A stretch of 64,000 bases of DNA from Trichobilharzia regenti. Taxonomy: Eukaryota > Platyhelminthes > Trematoda > Strigeidida > Schistosomatidae. The stretch spans positions 169,755,509 to 169,819,508 of the forward strand of contig OX235262.1 in NCBI GenBank assembly GCA_944472135.2, written 5' to 3'. The notes under the pieces are model-generated. The model saw nothing but the letters and a program-made list of their open reading frames with translations. It made no database searches and was not told the origin of the DNA. A program made the position numbers and the translations under genes. Of this stretch, positions 32,441 through 43,455 are shown one piece after another (within the stretch, counting starts at the first letter, position 1; every line of letters starts with the position of its first letter).

Positions 32441-33140
32441 TCCTCTATATGAACCTTCAATTCAATGGAGATTTATCTGCGGAAACACTGAAAAATCGAC
32501 TGTCCCATTCACTTAATAAATCCTTCTTCGCATATGAACTATGATTAACCTTCTCCACGAAACCTAGTATTCGTATGAATGTGAAGGATAAGCTACCACT
32601 GCTGGCCACCTCATCAGTGTGTATCTACCAATTCACCTACTCCACCTGCGGAGCCAGGTATGTCGGCCGTACGCGGTGTTCACTGTCCAAACGTATCACC
32701 AAACACTTACCAACATGGTTTTACAAAGGAGAAAAATGATGCCCCCGCAACTCTATCTTACAGGATCTGATAGGTTCCGGATAACAAGCTACACCACAAA
32801 AAAACTTCAAAATCATCTACAGAATACGAAGCAGTCTTCCGAAAAGTGTACGAGTCAAACTTCTTCAAACTGCAGAAGCAATGGCGATTCACTTGCTAAG
32901 CCCTGAACTCTGAATACAGAAGAAGTTCGTTCAATCATTACACTTGCGATGGACGTAATCTGTCTTAATACCTGACAGGTAAGTTCTATTTCTCTCTGTC
33001 TCATCATTCGTATTATTTTGTCTTTTCACTTGTAATATTTTACACTTTCAACTTTCTTGTTCTCTACCCCCACCCAATTTAATTTCTACACCTCATTACC
33101 ACTGTTACTGACTTGATCAACACTCAATTTCGGGTCATTT
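32441..33140 (+). mobile_element. PLE GIY-YIG fragment with 3' UTR
   Basis: Reads SVCIYQFTYSTCGARYVGRT (about 32616-32674) followed by LSKRITKHLPTWFYKGE in a GIY-YIG domain, then a KIIYRIRSSLPKSVRVKLLQ-like segment and a pyrimidine-rich 3' UTR. The insertion of two codons in the Cys loop (TYSTCG) and downstream shifts mark decay. Confidence 0.75.
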
Positions 33141-33179
33141 TTGTTACGTCATCCAAAAAAGACTGAATCAATAGAGGAA

Positions 33180-33745
33180 AGATTTATCTATATTTAGAAA
33201 CTACCTCAAAACTATAGAGTGCACCAAAACCTTTATCAACCTCATTCCAAAGCTACATGACAATGCCACGTGTCAGACGACCCACAGCAGAAACTTAGCG
33301 AAGCCTTCGAAATGAAGACAGAATTAAGACAAGCTGGATACCTACTATCTCCGATAATATTCTTAATTGTGGTAACCTGGATAATGCATTAGACCATTGA
33401 AAGCGAGGAAATAGGAATACAGTGAATTGGTAGGAAGACTCTATGGGTCAGACGTTTGGCCAGGGCATCACAAAAGCATTTCTGACAGGTCACTGCAGAC
33501 TTCTATCAACAGGTGTCTTCGCACAATATCGAAGATCGAACAGCAAGCTACAAAGAATTTGCAACAAGAAACTCAGGGAACGAACCAGTCAAACTTGCGA
33601 TGTGGCCACCATGTTAGGTTGCAAATACACCTTTGTGATGAGTGCCAGATACTACTTACTTTACTTCGGCTATCTCCTACGGGAGGATGAACCGGCTTCA
33701 TGAACATCTCGAATGTTTGTAAGACAGTTGATGAAGTTTCATAAG
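33180..33745 (+). mobile_element. RTE-like non-LTR retrotransposon fragment
   Basis: Plus strand. It starts in the RT palm (about 33200-33380: 'LSEAFEMKTELRQAGYLLSP', a decayed motif B, then IIFLIVVTWIMH). After a gap it continues with the GSDVW-type segment (about 33440) and the C-terminal protein. It is missing motif C and the 3' UTR. Confidence 0.7.
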
Positions 33746-33759
33746 AATTGGGTACGAGT

Positions 33760-34355
33760 GATGTCCCCAGAATCGCTCGGCCTTTTGTTTGAGAGTGCAG
33801 CTCTAGCCTTTACACAACCAAGTGTGACCTACAAGGCAGTAGGAGTGGAGTAGGAAGTCCACTATCCATTGGCAGTCGGTGGACCGGAGTCCGGTTCATA
33901 CGCCTTTTTGAATGGGGCCAGACATCCAGGGCATCCAATAAGCCCTTTGTCCATACGTCTGCCGGTGAACTCCGGTGAGCTTCATACGCCAGTCGTTGGA
34001 GGTTTGGAATCAGGGTTTAGCCATCTCCCCTAGACTGTCATCCAATGGACAGTCAACCCGGTGAAGAGCGCCGGGCATCCGCTTTTGCCCTCTCACTTCG
34101 GTGAAAAACACCTCCGCCACGTGAAGGCAGTGAGTAAGACTTCCTCAGGAGAGGCTATGTAAGACGCACGGTCATATGGGAGCATTTCAAGAGGTGTACG
34201 GAGGGGTGGCTAACCCGCAGCGCAAGACACCCACCCCCGACCATCCTGAGGCTTTGGAGGCAGATAGCACGAAACCTAGGCCAAAGGCTTCCTGTGGCCG
34301 ATTGCCTCCAACCATCTATTACCAAAAATTCACAGTCCACCATGATGGATAGCCA
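33760..34355. repeat. Unclassified GC-richer dispersed repeat (G), copy 2
   Basis: Clearly richer in G+C than its flanks, with internal near-repeats ('ttcatacgcc' twice, 'ccggtgaa' three times). It shares ordered blocks with 4830-5160. No coding frame. It may be the 5' UTR of a retrotransposon or part of an unknown repeat. Confidence 0.4.
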
Positions 34356-34597
34356 CGAACTAGCATGGTTTTCACATCACAAACGTGACTGATAGAATTT
34401 GATTTGCACCGAAGATAGGACTAGACACATTACACGACTAGTTACTGACTAGTGTTCGATCAAAAACAGTCCAAGATCAGAATGACTTTGATTCACTCAA
34501 ACACAATCGCATTCGTAGAACAACACACATTATCGATGTATCGCACAACCACAAAAAGAAGCATTGAAATTACAGATTAAACAGCGACAAATAAAAA

Positions 34598-35069
34598 TAA
34601 CAGAAAATGATTGAGCAAAGAATATCCTTTTCGATAAATTCCTCTTCTCGCTCTACAATTATATATATATGCGCATATACATAGAATATCCTAGAATAGT
34701 AGTCAATAACAATATTAGTGCTTTTTAAATAATATCGATTTGTAAATTAAGATCACAATGGAATTACAGTTCATTAAAGATGCATAAATAATAATAATAA
34801 AGACATAATAGCAAATAGAATGTCAACTAAAATTAGGGAAATTCCACAAAAATTCAGGATCATGCAAACCTAGATGGCCAAGGTAAGGATAATGTTTGAA
34901 CTAACTTGTTCTGGACGCACACATCAGTCTTCTAAATGTTGATCCCAACAGCCAGCCTCAGCAATATTTAGTAGTCGAACTCTTAAGGCGAAATTGAGAT
35001 TCGTTGGTATGCGGTAAATGGCCCTGAAAGCATGTTTACCGTCATTCTTGGGTTGTGTATCCACAAGAT
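34598..35069 (-). mobile_element. PLE 3' end, left arm of a ~470-bp inverted repeat
   Basis: Minus-strand PLE tail that mirrors 35114-35585 with very few differences and no net length difference (coordinate pairs sum to 70183). Coding for the last GIY-YIG residues (FRAIYRIPTNLNFALRVRLL and NIAEAGCW) lies near 34930-35030. Confidence 0.85.
34613..34653 (-). ncRNA. Hammerhead-like terminal motif of PLE
   Basis: Minus strand: stem I GAGC...GCTC around GAGAAGA, a short stem II, GAAA and a palindromic AAGGAT/ATTCTT stem III. The core departs from CUGANGA, so activity is doubtful. Confidence 0.3.
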
Positions 35070-35113
35070 GAGATAGACTCGCTCTGAAAATAGATTTTGT
35101 TTGTCCTTTGGTT

Positions 35114-35585
35114 ATCTTGTGGATACACAACACAAGATTGATGCTAACCAGGCTTTCAGGGTCATTTAACACATACCAACGAATCTCAATTTCGCCTTAA
35201 GGGTTCGACTACTAAATATTGCTGAGGCTGGCTGTTGGGATCAACATTTAGAAGACTGATGTGTACGTCCAGAACAAGTTAGTTCAAACATTATCCTTAC
35301 CTTGGCCATCTAGGTTTGCATGATCCTGAATTTTTGTGGAATTTCCCTAATTTTAGTTGACATTCTATTTGCTATTATGTCTTTATTATTATTATTTATG
35401 CATCTTTAATGAACTGTAATTCCATTGTGATCTTAATTTACAAATCGATATTATTTAAAAAACACTAATATTGTTATTGACTACTATTCTAGGATATTCT
35501 ATGTATATGCGCATATATATATAATTGTAGAGCGAGAAGAGGAATTTATCGAAAAGAATATTCTTTGCTCAATTATTTTGTGTTT
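35114..35585 (+). mobile_element. PLE 3' end, right arm of a ~470-bp inverted repeat
   Basis: Plus-strand partner of 34598-35069. The spacer of 44 bases lies at 35070-35113. Both copies are cut at the 5' side within the GIY-YIG region and face each other with those cut ends, so the arrangement is head to head. Confidence 0.85.
35530..35570 (+). ncRNA. Hammerhead-like terminal motif of PLE
   Basis: GAGC, GAGAAGA, a 10-base loop region, GAAA, palindromic AAGAAT/ATTCTT, T, GCTC. The spacing matches a hammerhead with stem I GAGC/GCTC and a self-complementary stem III. The U4 region of the core is altered. Confidence 0.35.
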
Positions 35586-35734
35586 TATAGATGTCTGAAT
35601 GAGCATATTCACTATATTAAAATACAAATAATCAGGATTACGTCAACATATAATGTACAAACATTAAGGCAATAAAAAAGCACAGGAAAAAAAGAGGAAT
35701 ATAATTAATTACTAAGTTTACAAGAGTTGATTTG

Positions 35735-35855
35735 TTTATCGAGTTTGACCACCGCACCAGAGTTCGAACCCAGGATCTTCTGGTTACAAGGCAAGCTCAT
35801 ATACCATTCAGCCACTGGCAACCCGACTTAATGAAATACCAAAATAAGTATCAAT
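35735..35855 (-). mobile_element. tRNA-headed SINE, family 2, head only
   Basis: Minus strand: 'gttgccagtggctgaatggt' A-box region and B-box-like 'ctgggttcgaactctgg'. The hammerhead-like and tail sections are missing. Confidence 0.7.
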
Positions 35856-36234
35856 ATATTGTGATTAGATCGTTGAAGAGAGCGTTTTTCTACTAAACAA
35901 GCAGTCCGTCACATGTACCATTTTGCATAAAGCTCATGCAGTTAATCAAAAACAAATTCAATTCAGAGAACTTACTTTCTGTGACAATTTATCAGACCTC
36001 CTAGTGAGCTAAAGGGGTAAATATGAAGAAATGTGTATTAATGATGGACAGTTATTTGTATTGATGAGTGTTTGCATCGTATAAATTAAAGAATGTTGAT
36101 ACAACATATATATATATATATATATGTTTAAGTAGTTTTTGGTTAGAAAATTAGGTAAAGAAAAAAAGCACCTCAATAAAAGTAATACACGAAATAACAT
36201 GAGGTAATTTAAAAACGATGCTAAAAATACTTTT
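35856..36234. other. Intronic sequence with a short (TA)n
   Basis: (TA)n at about 36106-36125; otherwise nothing recognised. Confidence 0.5.
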
Positions 36235-36560
36235 TCTTTCATTCACACCAGTATGAGTATTAGTCAATGTTTAGGGTTATATGTGTATATATACACTAGA
36301 GAGAGAGAGAGAGGGAAAAGAACAGGAAGCGTAGCAAACAGATCCCTTCTCGGCGATTTCATTCTCAAGGGGCAGCTGTATAATCGCACTTTTGTACATA
36401 AATTTACACAGATATTATTATTATTATTATTATTTAATTCTACACAATAAGGTGATAGTAACCTTCAACTTGATATGAAAGTTCGAAGATGTGAATATAC
36501 ATCACAGATAAGAAATAATAGTTTATATACACTTGTAGATAGATGTCAGTTGAAAAAGAG
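36235..36560 (-). mobile_element. PLE 3' end fragment
   Basis: Minus-strand PLE tail with terminal motif near 36335-36385. It matches inverted parts of 38700-38860 and 39253-39335 ('tataatcgcacttttgtaca', 'aatagtaac', 'gatgtgaatatac'). Contains (GA)n near 36297-36313 and (TTA)n near 36412-36435. Confidence 0.65.
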
Positions 36561-36613
36561 CTCTCATCATTTCACTGGTCCACAGTATCAGAAGAATTTG
36601 CAGCATTAACTGA

Positions 36614-36815
36614 TTAGAAGAGAATCAAAACATGTGATTCAGCGAAGGGACTCTTTTCAACGAATTTGTCATTATGCTGTACAATCGTATATATACATAT
36701 GGGTTTTTTTTTAGAATTTATATCCAGTGAGGGAATGGAATCATAGGTGTGAATGCATAAAGTAATAATAGTATGAAATGCAATTAAAACTAAAATGTTT
36801 GTGATTATAATCATA
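36614..36815 (-). mobile_element. PLE 3' end, inverted partner of 36840-37885
   Basis: Reverse complement of about 37700-37880, sharing 'gaatcataggtgtgaatgca', 'atgaaatgcaattaaaact' and 'tgtacaatcgtatatata'. Head to head with the plus-strand PLE that follows. Confidence 0.75.
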
Positions 36816-36839
36816 TAAAACGTGACTTATCATCCATAC

Positions 36840-37885
36840 CCAAGAAAATACCTTACATGAGCTTGGAATTCAAAGGATATCATGAAACGAAGGATATCAC
36901 AGTCCCTGGAGAGAACATTCCCTGCTCCGTCTCTGAGAATAGCCTTTACTAGTAGACCATTAGTGTTCAATAACCTGAAGGACAAGATTCCGCTGTTGAT
37001 CAACTTTATGTGTGTTTATCAATTCACCTGCTCGTGTGGACCTAGGTATATCGATCGTTCGACTCGAGTTTTTTCCAAGAGGGTGCAAGAACACTATGCT
37101 GCATGGTTACGAAGAGATGGAAGTGGAGCAATAAGAAGCACGATCATTGAACATCTCTCGTCGATAATGATCACCTTATCTCTATAGCCTCCACCTTCAA
37201 AGTCATCTACAAGGCAAAGAGTAATTTATCCAAATCTCTACGTACCCGACTTATCTGTGTTGCTGAAGCCATCTTTGGCCATCGAAACAGAAAAGCCAGA
37301 TCTTTGTGTACAAAAAAAGTTCGTTCAACTCCTCCAACTTTCATGGTCTTAATCCCTCTATGCTAAAGTATGGTAGTCCCCAATCATATTTTGACTCTAC
37401 CAACTTTTCATTTCGTCTATTCAATTTGTGTACTCTTCCTTACTACGCCAATTGTTACTATTACTACTCTCACTTTGAACTGTCCCCGGTATTACTTCAC
37501 TTGTTCCACTTGTCAGTCTAAATCAATTCTTTTTAACAACATTAAATTCTATGCTATCAAATTTCACACAATATTACGTAACGTTTTTTATTTTATTCGA
37601 TTTGTTTACTAATCCTATAATTGCACACCCTTTTTCAAGTTCTATCCATCCTATGCATTATTCTATATATGACATTGATTTGCTTTGCCATTTGACATTT
37701 AACTATGATTAATAATCAGAAACATTTCAGTTTTAATTGCATTTCATACTACTATTATTATTTTATGCATTCACACCTATGATTCAATTCCCACACCCGA
37801 CATAACTTCTTAAAAACCATATATATACGATTGTACAGCTTGATGATAAATTCGTTGAAAAGAGTCTCTTCGCTGAATCACTTGT
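36840..37885 (+). mobile_element. PLE GIY-YIG fragment with 3' UTR and terminal motif
   Basis: Plus strand. It reads MSLEFKG (about 36857), SLERTFPAPSLRIAFTSRPL (about 36903-36962), FMCVYQFTCSCGPRYIDRST (about 37004-37062), SKRVQEHYAAWLRRDGSG and IRSTIIEHLSS in the GIY-YIG region, then FKVIYKAKSNLSKSLRTRLI in another frame, a pyrimidine-rich 3' UTR and the terminal motif at 37836-37875. Confidence 0.8.
37836..37875 (+). ncRNA. Hammerhead-like terminal motif of PLE
   Basis: CAGC, TTGATGA (consensus CUGANGA), 10 bases, GAAA, then self-complementary AAGAG-T-CTCTT, C, GCTG. Stem I is CAGC/GCTG and the cleavage-site C would precede GCTG. One core base is off. The minus-strand counterpart is at 36640-36679. 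Confidence 0.4.
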
Positions 37886-37939
37886 TTTGATTTTCTATAT
37901 GTTACAGTGGGAATATTCCATGATTAGAAGAGCTCTTAT

Positions 37940-38860
37940 TTCTGAAAAATGTCCTAGCTCAAAACGAGTACCAGGCACGTTTCGTGGAGAAGAACGTAAA
38001 TCCAAAGTCAAAAAGAGAAGAATGTAGTCCAGTAACAAAGGAAACACTGTATATGCATCTGGACTTCAGGGGAGACTCGGTGACAGATATCCTAAAGAGG
38101 GAAATCTCTAGTTTCCTAAAAAAAATACCTTTCCTGCAACAACTCTAAAGGTGATATTCTCTATCCATCCACTGCTTCTAAACAATATGAAAGACAAACT
38201 CCCGCGTAAGACCAAACCAATGTGAATATATCAGTTAACCTGCTCGTGCGAAGCTATGTACATAGGTTGTTCTATGCGCGTCCTTTCAAAACGTGTTAGA
38301 GAACATTATCCAGCAGGGCTGCATAGAGGAGGTGCTGGTTCAGTTAAAAGCGCCATTATTGAACAGCTATCACAGCATCTCAACTGACACATCATTCAAA
38401 GTCATTTACGAAGTACTGAAGAATTTCTCACCATATGCACCGAAATTCCGGAGACATTTATTCAGACGGAACTAATCCAACACCTCTACACTCACCACGG
38501 ATCTAGTTCTGTTTGACGCGTAAGTTTTCGCTTCCTTTCGTTTTTTATTCCCTTCATATTCTTTTTTACATTTTCAGTTATAAAATATCATTATTTCAAT
38601 TTATTTCCATGCTTTTTCCGTTCACACTTGTATTCGTTATAAAAAAAAGGCCTATTTTACATATAACCCAACTAATTTCTAATCCTGTGTAATGTTGTTT
38701 GTAAGATCCTTGCAATCTACATTCACATCTTCGAATTCTCATATTAAGCTGAAAATTATTATCACCTCTGATCACCTTCGCTACTATGTAGAATTAAATA
38801 ATAGTAATTCTATCTATGTAAACTTATGCATAGAGAAGATTTGTAACTCAGGTGGATGAT
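37940..38860 (+). mobile_element. PLE GIY-YIG fragment with 3' UTR
   Basis: Plus strand: YMHLDFRGDSVTDIL (about 38051-38095), a GIY-YIG core near 38220-38290 (YQLTCSCEAMYIGCS), REHYPAGLHRGGAGS (about 38298-38345), IIEQLSQHLN, FKVIYEVLKNFS and then a long T-rich 3' UTR. Interrupted at 38861 by the small inverted-repeat insertion; the last part resumes at 39253. Confidence 0.75.
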
Positions 38861-39044
38861 TTGCAATTAATAGTGTTCTCTGAGCTGGTTGGTTTAGTTG
38901 CGGAGTTTTCATCATTTCAATGCATGTAGATAATTATAGAGATCAGTTTGATTGGGACACTGTAGAAATTTTAAACAGAGCAAACAAAGAAAGTGTGCCT
39001 TTGGAATTCCTAGAAGCCTGGTACTCAAGCGAATATACAAGCGA

Positions 39045-39094
<50 letters not shown>

Positions 39095-39252
39095 AAGATG
39101 GTTGGTCACCAGGAAACGCAATTCTATCACTCATGGAAAATTTAAAACAGTTCACTATATGCTAAACGCTGCGCTGAAGATGTTGTCCAGAAAGGGGACA
39201 ACGTAAGCTCCGCAACTAAACCAACCAGCTTACAGAACACTTCTAATTGCAA
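38861..39252. repeat. Small inverted-repeat insertion carrying a PLE-like C-terminus and (TA)n
   Basis: The left end 38861-38905 and right end 39207-39252 are reverse complements of about 45 bases ('gctggttggtttagttgcgg' and its complement). Between them lies DNYRDQFDWDTVEILNRANK (about 38929-38988) then LEFLEAWYS, a segment typical of PLE/GIY-YIG C-termini, and (TA)n at 39045-39092. It splits the surrounding PLE 3' UTR. Related end motifs occur at 19776 and 39370. Confidence 0.6.
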
Positions 39253-39335
39253 ACTTATGTATATAAATGCGACTATACAGCTGCTATTGAGGATGAAATC
39301 GCCGAAAAGATCTTTCCTGGAGTACATATTTACAT
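39253..39335 (+). mobile_element. Terminal piece of the interrupted PLE
   Basis: Continues the PLE split at 38860: 'gcgactatacagctgctatt' and a degraded terminal motif GGATGAAATCGCCGAAAAG with palindromic AAGATCTT. Confidence 0.55.
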
Positions 39336-39959
39336 ATATAAATATATGTATTGATGTAGTTAAGTTCTCTGAGCTGGATGGTTTATTTGCGAGGCAACAT
39401 CTTCAGCGTATACTTCAATTTCCAAAAATGTTATACTCCGATGATCCCTTTCACTTTTCTAGTTACAGCTGAAGCGTCCAGAGACAAAACACTAAGGGAT
39501 TGATGCCAATAGGTGTGGAGTGGATGGGGACCAATGAAACTAATAATCTGTGTTAAAACTAAATTGTACATCATAGGATCTCAATGTTTCTGATATGGTA
39601 TTGTGGCATTTATTACTGACAAGATTTATAAGTACTATGTAGACAAAGACAAAAATTATGTATATGATCTGCAAGAATAGCAGAGATATTATGGATGGAA
39701 TCAATGGTGAAGAGAAGAAATGAACGATGCTTGTCAAGTAACATGAGAAACATGGAATGGAGATACAAAGAAACACACTACAGAAGGCATGTGTAAATTG
39801 TGATTTTAATATGTAGAAGACGTATTTCACCTATATGTGTACATCGATTTCCCAATTAATAATTCTTTTGCCATATGCTCTTATATTCTGCTATTAGGGT
39901 ATCATCCCTTCCTAAGATCAATCTAATAAAAGTAGAGATGTATCTCATCGAATGAAAAA
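39336..39959. other. Intronic sequence with one repeat end motif
   Basis: 39363-39415 repeats the 'gagctggatggtttatttgc' motif of the insertion at 38861. The rest holds nothing recognised. Confidence 0.4.
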
Positions 39960-41035
39960 GAATTCAATGTAACTTAAGTAACCCTCGATAGAGTCGATCA
40001 AGAGGTGATTTGGAAACCACTTCGCTACTACCAAGGGGTGTCGCCAACAATTATACATCTCATCCAACAGTTGTACGACAATGCTGCATACCAAGTAATC
40101 CACAACGGGGAACTCACAGAATCCTTCGAATTGAAAACGGGAGTAAGACAAGGCCGTCTGGCTGCCTGCTATCTCCAATGATTTTCCTGTTTGCGGTAGA
40201 TTGAGCAATGAGACAGAGGGTGGGGAGCGAGGAAACAAGCATAAAATGGACCCACATATAAAACTTGGAGGATGTGGACTTCACCGATGATATATGTCTG
40301 ATTTCTCACAAACTGGAAGATACGCAAGTGAAGAGCAGCAAGTTGGAGAGAGAAGAAGCATCAAAGATAGCACTTGCTTCAAGTGAACATAGAGAAAACA
40401 GAGGTGATGAAGATTCCTGGCCAACAGCAACAGCCACAGCAACAACAATAGACAAGAATCAGCCAGCATAAATGGGAGAAATCTGAAAGAAGCAACCTTC
40501 TGTACCAACCTACCTACCTGAGAAACATCGTTTCAACTACAGGCGGACGGAACTGATGAGGATATCAAATCAAAGATCGGGAAAGCAAGGCAAGCCTTCA
40601 TTTCTCTCAAGTCTGTGCGGTGATCAACAACACTCAGCATTAAAAATAAGGTCCGGATTTTCAATTCCGATGTGAAGTCAGTGCTAGTATACGGATCAGA
40701 GACTTGGCGCGTCATGAAGAGAGCTTCGAAGAAACTACAGACCTTCATCAACAGTCGTCTTCGCTCAACACTAGTCACGACCATATTGGCCGCCAGAAAA
40801 GATCAGCAACAGGGATCTCTGGCAATGAGAGAACCACCCGAGCAGGAACCGATTGTGTAACAAATATGCAGGAAGAAATGGAGGTGGGTTGGCCATACTC
40901 TGAGAAAACAAACCATCAAGTGACACCACACGCCAGGACATTGCTCAAGTGGAACCTGAACGGGAATCGGCGAGTTGGTCGTCAGTGCGAGGGTGATATG
41001 AAGGAATTTATGTGAAGAAGTACTACTACAAGGTC
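39960..41035 (+). mobile_element. RTE-like non-LTR retrotransposon, RT palm to C-terminus
   Basis: Plus strand. It starts after motif A (about 39985: SIDQEVIWKPLRYYQGVSPT) and continues with TIIHLIQQLYDNAAYQVIHN, GELTESFELKTGVRQG (motif B, about 40105-40155) and IFLFAVD. It then gives LEDVDFTDDICLISHKLEDT (motif C region, about 40265-40325), KVRIFNSDVKSVLVYGSETW (about 40643-40705), and the KKWRWVGHTL helix (about 40873-40902). Stops and shifts throughout. The tail is missing. Confidence 0.85.
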
Positions 41036-43254
41036 ATGTTAAAAAACAGCGACCAAGGAATGCGAATGCACCAATGACTTTGAACGCATACCATTCGTTG
41101 AACAATGGGATTAACCATTATTACAGAGCAATTATGATCAACCTCTATCGTTTTAAGTATAATTACGATATTGGGTGGATAGCTCGTTAGGATTAGTGTA
41201 AGGATGGACTAACTGTATTTGTTACCCATGAAGTTATGACTGATGCATGCGCTGACATAATAACCTGATTGGAGGATCGTCAAGGTCATGCGATCAATCA
41301 GATATGGATTGTCTATTTATGGTTTGGTTTTTGTATAATAAGTTATTGTTTTTGTTGTTGTTGTCGCAGTTACGTCTGACTTTTGTGCGTACCTCACTCA
41401 ATGTGGGGGATATATTTTCAATTGATTAATTATCTGATGGCATATTCTAGTCAAAGCAATCAGACAGTCACCAACAAATCAGTAAACCACCGTGACAACG
41501 ACAAAGACTGGCATTAAGGTTACGATTAGAGTTAGGGTTGGGATCAGGGTTAGAGTTAACATCAAAGTTAGGCTATCGCGCCCCAAAGTCAGTCAGGCGT
41601 TCAAATTCCTTGAATCGCTCTATTTCTTTAAATTTTGCTTGCTACAATACCACCAAGAATTTGTTAATATTATAACAGTTAAATGAACAATCATTCTACT
41701 TTCACATTATACACTACAGCGGGTGGTACACTCTACTAACGAAAACTGCACAACACCAGGAATTTCTTATACACTTAATAAAGAGAGAATATGTACATAT
41801 ATAATGCAAATGGCTACTAGCGATCAATAAAAAACAGTATATATAATGCAAAGTGGTTAGCACTAGGGTGCTGCCATTTAGTGGTATAGGTTGGTAAACT
41901 GAATTAATGATATCCACAGTATATAGATACTAAATATTACAACATAGTTATACGGCACAGCTAGGTTAACCATTTTGTAAATAAAATCACGCATTCACTC
42001 ACTCACTCACTCACACACTGGCACTCTTATACAACAACACTATAGCATTACTTAGCACACACACGCACACACACATGAATGAATAATACTAATATGATAA
42101 TAATGACATGAACAAAGATTAGATAAACAAATAATGAATATACATTGCCCCATTCACTCATGCAGACACGCAGACACACACATGTCCACACACTAACATC
42201 CACCCACCCCCCGACGCACACCCATGCATATATGTAATTGCACATACCAGTTTGTTGAATTTTATAGGTAATTTCATCTAACAAAAACAATGTGAATTTA
42301 TATATCAATCAACACACACACATACTACTCGTGTCATACATAATAAGACAAGGCGAAATATGACACATACAAAAAAAAGTGAAGGTGATAATCACAAGTT
42401 GTTATTCACACAATTATTTGAAACAAAAGTAGCCAGTAAGTAGTCAACTATGTATGATGGATGATTATAAGTATGATCGATTGTGTCACATATAAGATAC
42501 TTTTTGATCAACATATTTCGACTGTCACATGCTTTGTGGTGGATTCTTTATTCAAAAAGACTAAACTAGTATTGACTGTATGGACAGAGGTTGGAAGCAA
42601 CCGGAAGGAAGTCTAGCTTTAAACCTAGATTTCGTGTTCTTGTTGGCACTCACCAGCCAATCAGTTAGCAAGGCGTATTTCAAGTCTTGAAGGAATAACT
42701 CATGTCCCTTCCTCTCTGAGACTCGAACTCGTGTCACCAAATGCTGCAATCAAACAATAACAAGTCACATGATTGTGGTGATATTGTAATCAAAGTCAGT
42801 CTGGATATCCACGCTCACACTTATGTCCTTGGCTATGCATATATGCACTTATGATCATCTCCTGGGCATACGCCATGGGGAAACAGGTAGCTGAAATATA
42901 ATGTTGTTGGTGTAGTCAAGCGTATTCGTGATTGCCGAATTTTAATATTACTGCCCAGTCAGTTCGCCAGATCACAGCAAGGATCGTATTGGATACTTTG
43001 TTAGGAAACAGGCAGTAACTAACGCCAGGCATCTTAGTTGCTCGTTTAGTGCAAACTGAATTCCATCAGTCAAGTCAGTTATGAACAAACAAAGGACTAG
43101 ATTTAGGATATTAGTGACTAAATTGGTGTGCAAACAAAATGGACAGTGGTATGTTCTACTAAAAACATTAAATTGAGTAGTATGCTAACAGTATATTAGT
43201 AGTATACTTACATTTAATCAAAAAAGCTAGAGACTATTAATAGCAGTTAGAATT
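41036..43254. other. Long intronic stretch: simple repeats and a telomere-like tract
   Basis: Contains a degenerate GTTAGG/GGTTAG tract at about 41517-41575, (ACTC)n at about 41995-42016, and several CA-rich patches at 42057-42075 and 42155-42220. A possible tRNA B-box-like 'gagttcgagtctcagag' lies on the minus strand at about 42710-42733, with no convincing A box. Otherwise no coding or known repeat signal. Confidence 0.5.
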
Positions 43255-43455
43255 GATGGGCCATCGCAGTGGCTCAGTGGTCAACGCGCTCGTATTGTTA
43301 CCTGAAGGTCCTAGATTCAACACCGGTTGACTCACAGGCGAGCAGTGATGAGGAAACCCAAACGGGGACAAAACAATAGACCAGTACTCTCTGCTGGTTT
43401 TCAACTGTTCTTTAACTGATATCAATCTGTGGTTAAACTTGGAACTGATCATATC
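43255..43455 (+). mobile_element. tRNA-headed, hammerhead-bearing SINE, family 2
   Basis: 'cgcagtggctcagtggtcaa' A-box region, decayed B box 'ctagattcaacacc', then hammerhead-like AGTGATGA, GGAAACCC/GGGG, ACAAAAC at about 43348-43375 and the tail 'ttctttaactgatatcaatc'. Several core bases are lost. Confidence 0.7.

Noticed and set aside
42048..42308. 86-codon Cys/Val-rich minus-strand frame
   Set aside because: It is produced by CA/TG simple repeats and has no other support.
42561..42749. tRNA B-box-like sequence on the minus strand
   Set aside because: The A box and a closing acceptor stem could not be found and the block is not repeated in the window.
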